Source: an uncultured Pelagibacteraceae bacterium
GTDB taxonomy: Bacteria > Pseudomonadota > Alphaproteobacteria > Pelagibacterales > Pelagibacteraceae
Assembly (NCBI GenBank): GCA_902598015.1
Contig: CACJZT010000001.1
Span: 165,628 to 199,526 of the forward strand
Length of the DNA: 33,899 nucleotides
Reading direction: 5' to 3'
The notes beneath the pieces are model-generated. The model was not told the origin of the DNA, did not search any database, and saw only the letters and a program-made list of their open reading frames with translations. The position numbers were made by a program, and so were the translations under genes. Position 1 is the first letter of the stretch; every line of letters begins with the position of its first letter. Below are positions 31,741 through 33,899 of this stretch, piece after piece.

Positions 31741-32819
31741 TAGTTGGAGGTCAATATATTTTTTACTAATAAAGAAATTTTTTTGGTAGATGAGCCATTT
31801 CCAAAATAATTACCGCTTTTTATTTTTGAACTTAAAAATTTTTTACTTTGTTTAATTTTTTTTAAATTACTACCAATTAGCTTAAGAGAATTCAAAGTAA
31901 TTAATTCTTTCCATTCAGTTTCTTTTCTTAATACAAAAACTTTTTTTGATAAAAAATATGCTTCTTTTTGAACACCACCACTATCTGTGACGACGTATTC
32001 ACAAGCTTTAATAGCAGCTATAGTATCCATATATGAAATGGGTTTGCAATAAATTAAATTTTTCGGTACTTTAAGATTATTTAAAGTAATTATTTTCCAT
32101 ATTTTAGGATGAATTGGCCAAAAGAATAAATTTTTAAGATTAGAAATTTGATTTAGATATTTTTTTATACTTTTTAAATCAGAATTAGAGTCTCTATGTA
32201 TAGATAGAAAAATGTAATTTCTTTTGAGTTTTTTTTTTACTAAAAAATTTCTAAGATATTTCTTATTTATGAGATTTTTATAAAATAAAATTGAATCGAA
32301 CATAACATCACCAAATTTAAAAATTTTTTTTTTTTTTTTAAAAGATTTTAGGTTGTTAAATGCAATATTAGTTGGTGCAATTAAAAAATCACTCAAGTAA
32401 TCACTAATATATCTATTCTGTTCTTCGGGCATATCTATCACATCAGATCTCAATCCTGCCTCTATATGCATTAAATTAATTTTTAGTCTTCTTGCTACTA
32501 AGGCTGCTGCTAAAGTTGTGTCAGTATCACCATATATGATTACTAAACTTGGATTTAATTTTTTTATTTGAAAAGTTAATTTTTCGATCATTTGCGCCAA
32601 TCTTATCAATCTGTTATTTTTTTCTTTTATCTTGATTTCTATAAGTGAATTTTTGAATTTTAATTCTTTAAAAAAAATTTTGGACATTGAATAATCAAAA
32701 TGCTGTCCTGAATGTATAAGTATATTTTTACAGAACTTTAGTTTATTCAAAGATTTTATGGTAATAAAAGCTTTGATGAATTGTGGCCTAGCACCAACAA
32801 CACTTAATATTTTTTTCAT
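31740..32819 (-). CDS. wbpI: UDP-sugar 2-epimerase, WbpI-like
   Basis: This 359-residue non-hydrolysing 2-epimerase has GARPQFIKA (9-17), GQHFD (38-42), YGDTDTT (96-102), EAGLR (120-124), MPEEQNR (130-136) and TDSGGVQKEA with a following ETEWKEL. GARPQFIKA, SGGVQKEA and the EW pair are what I recall of WbpI, which makes the UDP-2,3-diacetamido mannuronic acid whose acetamido group WbpG then amidinates. It differs from the family HRxEN motif: here HRDSN (208-212) has Ser211 in place of Glu. It shares no branch markers with the WbjD-like paralogue at 461-1555. A run of 16 A's in the message (32324-32339) encodes Lys160-165. A 93-base space precedes its start. Confidence 0.85.
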   Translation of the reverse strand: MKKILSVVGARPQFIKAFITIKSLNKLKFCKNILIHSGQHFDYSMSKIFFKELKFKNSLIEIKIKEKNNRLIRLAQMIEKLTFQIKKLNPSLVIIYGDTDTTLAAALVARRLKINLMHIEAGLRSDVIDMPEEQNRYISDYLSDFLIAPTNIAFNNLKSFKKKKKIFKFGDVMFDSILFYKNLINKKYLRNFLVKKKLKRNYIFLSIHRDSNSDLKSIKKYLNQISNLKNLFFWPIHPKIWKIITLNNLKVPKNLIYCKPISYMDTIAAIKACEYVVTDSGGVQKEAYFLSKKVFVLRKETEWKELITLNSLKLIGSNLKKIKQSKKFLSSKIKSGNYFGNGSSTKKISLLVKNILTSN

Positions 32820-32912
32820 ATTTATTATAAAATATTTTATTGGATTAATTACAACATAAGTATGTAAAATTAAAGATTAATAGTTAAATATAGTTTTAAA
32901 TTTTTTAAAAAT
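32820..32912. other. Largest spacer of the right minus-strand run; no clear signal
   Basis: This 93-base AT-rich gap separates the LIC12162-type gene from the WbpI-like gene and is the longest gap between same-strand neighbours. On the minus strand a TTGTAA and a TATAAT occur 19 bases apart, the latter only 4 bases from the ATG, which is a poor promoter fit. An AT-only inverted repeat at 32898-32914 overlaps the stop codon and lacks a GC stem. I see no ribosome-binding, terminator or operator signal I would defend. Confidence 0.3.
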
Positions 32913-33899
32913 TTAATTATAAAAAATATTATTCATAATTTTACTTTTAGACTTCCACCAGTTTTCGATACTTTTGATTTTATTGAAATGTAAAGCAGCT
33001 TCTTTTCCACTTTCGAATAATATTTTCTCCTTTTTAAATATTTTTAAAATTTTTTTTCCTTCGTTGGATAAGAAAAAATTTTTTTTTTTTAATATAATTA
33101 TAAATGGAATATTTTCTTTTCGGGTTTCAAAGATTAAGGAACTTAGGTGTTCAAAAATTAATAATTTTGATTTAAATAATGTAGAATTTTTTAGAATAAT
33201 TTGGTTTTTTTTAAATCCAATTTTTTTCATATCACTTATTGTTAATTGAAACTTATAACGATTAGGAGCTAATTTAATAACAGACTTTGATGATCTATTG
33301 GAATACTTAAAAAAGTTTTTAAGTTGTTCTATTTTAAAATTATAATCATAGTTTTCATGGTATTCATTCTGGAAATCGTATTTTTTTAAGTATGATAATA
33401 CATAACAAACATCATACTTTTTTTCAGATATATTCTTAAAATTGTGTGATAATTTAAATGACTTAAAGTGAGATTTATATTTTTTGTTGTTAATTTTATC
33501 CCAGAAATATATTTTTTTTGAAATAATTTTATCGTAATTTAAATATAAATTTTCATTTGCAAATGAAAAATTGCCTCCATGTTGATCTAAATATAATTCT
33601 TTTTTTTTTTTAAAAGCTAGATAATTTTTAAAATATTCATTATCTAAGTGTGAAACTCTACAATAAAATTTTCTACCTGCAATTATAATCTTTGATAAAA
33701 ATTTTATAAATTCAAAATTTTCAAGATAATCTATTGGGCAATTTGCAAATAAAAAAATTAATTTTTTTTTGTATTTAAGTTTTGGTTTTTTTTTTAATTT
33801 ATTTAAAATTGTATTCCTTAAATTAGAATTTACTTTATTAAAATTTATCTCTCTAAGGTTTGTATACGGATAAAAAATTTCATTGGAATTTTTTTGACT
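32913..33899 (-). CDS. LIC12162-family putative transferase, C-terminal 328 residues (5' end outside window)
   Basis: The frame is open from the right edge of the window down to a TAA at 32913-32915, so the N-terminus is missing. An internal Met at 33230 is not the start, because coding continues upstream of it without a stop. The motif DQHGG (about 33573-33587) with a nearby NENLYLNYD and WDK stretch matches the QHGG...E...WGW block of the LIC12162 family, and the tail holds FETRKENIPFII, AALHFNKI and ENWWKS, as at the end of that family. These proteins occur in surface-glycan loci and have been described only as putative transferases; no reaction is proven. It is transcribed toward the WbpI-like gene across a 93-base gap. 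Confidence 0.78.
   Translation of the reverse strand, partial: SQKNSNEIFYPYTNLREINFNKVNSNLRNTILNKLKKKPKLKYKKKLIFLFANCPIDYLENFEFIKFLSKIIIAGRKFYCRVSHLDNEYFKNYLAFKKKKELYLDQHGGNFSFANENLYLNYDKIISKKIYFWDKINNKKYKSHFKSFKLSHNFKNISEKKYDVCYVLSYLKKYDFQNEYHENYDYNFKIEQLKNFFKYSNRSSKSVIKLAPNRYKFQLTISDMKKIGFKKNQIILKNSTLFKSKLLIFEHLSSLIFETRKENIPFIIILKKKNFFLSNEGKKILKIFKKEKILFESGKEAALHFNKIKSIENWWKSKSKIMNNIFYN

Noticed and set aside
32898..32914. AT-only inverted repeat after the LIC12162-type gene as a terminator
   Set aside because: The stem has no G or C, has no real loop, overlaps the stop codon and is expected by chance in DNA this AT-rich.
32913..33230. A separate 105-residue gene starting at the Met at 33230
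   Set aside because: The same frame stays open upstream to the right edge and carries the QHGG motif, so this Met is internal to a longer, truncated gene.
1..33899. CRISPR arrays, insertion sequences, tRNA or rRNA genes
   Set aside because: Reading both strands I found no regularly spaced repeats, transposase-like proteins, terminal inverted repeats or tRNA-like arms; the repetitive look is due to A/T runs.

Overview
The window is one dense, very AT-rich gene block for surface polysaccharide synthesis (O-antigen or capsule-like). It holds about 30 genes packed end to end, mostly with 1-32 base overlaps or gaps under 20 bases. There are no RNA genes, insertion sequences or CRISPR arrays. The extreme AT content, lysine/asparagine/isoleucine-rich proteins, tiny spacers and streamlined layout suggest a small-genome marine alphaproteobacterium of the SAR11/Pelagibacter type, and the block would fit its hypervariable glycan locus. 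That assignment is inference, because no phylogenetic marker gene is present.

Layout. The minus strand carries two runs, separated by a plus-strand island. The right run (33899 down to 24865) encodes an LIC12162-type transferase (5' end cut by the window edge), a WbpI-type UDP-sugar 2-epimerase, a UDP-glucuronate 4-epimerase-like SDR, an SpsF-like nucleotidyltransferase, a small HAD phosphatase, GT4 and GT2 glycosyltransferases, a Wzy/WaaL-like membrane protein, and a HisH/HisF pair. The plus-strand island (21720-24872) has a Gfo/Idh/MocA oxidoreductase, a sugar C-methyltransferase and a UXS-like SDR. The left run (21667 down to 1) starts with a GT2 and the WbpG-type amidotransferase. It continues with two GT4s, a TylF-like methyltransferase, and the CDP-glucose cassette RfbF-RfbG-3-dehydratase. 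Next come a GT-C protein with a GtrB-like GT2, an SDR, a second polytopic GT-C-like protein, an oxidoreductase, a DPM1-like GT2 and a UDP-sugar dehydrogenase. It closes with an SDR/C-methyltransferase/SDR/cupin group, an RmlD-like reductase, a WbjD/CapG-like 2-epimerase and the start of a second Wzy-like gene (3' end cut by the window edge).

How they work together. Four sugar-making themes can be read: (1) CDP-glucose to CDP-4-keto-6-deoxyglucose to a 3-deoxy sugar; (2) a 2-acetamido uronic acid type sugar made by dehydrogenase and WbpI-type epimerase, decorated with an amidino group by WbpG with HisH and HisF; (3) an L-FucNAc-like branch (WbjD-like epimerase, RmlD-like reductase, RmlC-like cupin); (4) C-methyl branched sugars from two TylC3-type methyltransferases. 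Assembly uses at least four cytosolic glycosyltransferases, two polyprenyl-phosphate-type GT2s beside GT-C proteins, and two Wzy-like proteins.

The most interesting points are a His-type (PLP-lysine-lacking) 3-dehydratase that sits after RfbF/RfbG but lacks the iron-sulfur cysteines of classical RfbH, and an amidination system whose three parts are split by the inverted island. Also notable are two GT2 plus GT-C pairs and poly-A tracts of 13-16 bases inside coding regions. No Wzx flippase, ABC exporter, RfbI reductase, WbjB/CapE dehydratase or WbpD/WbpE acetyl/aminotransferase is visible here; these would have to lie outside the window.
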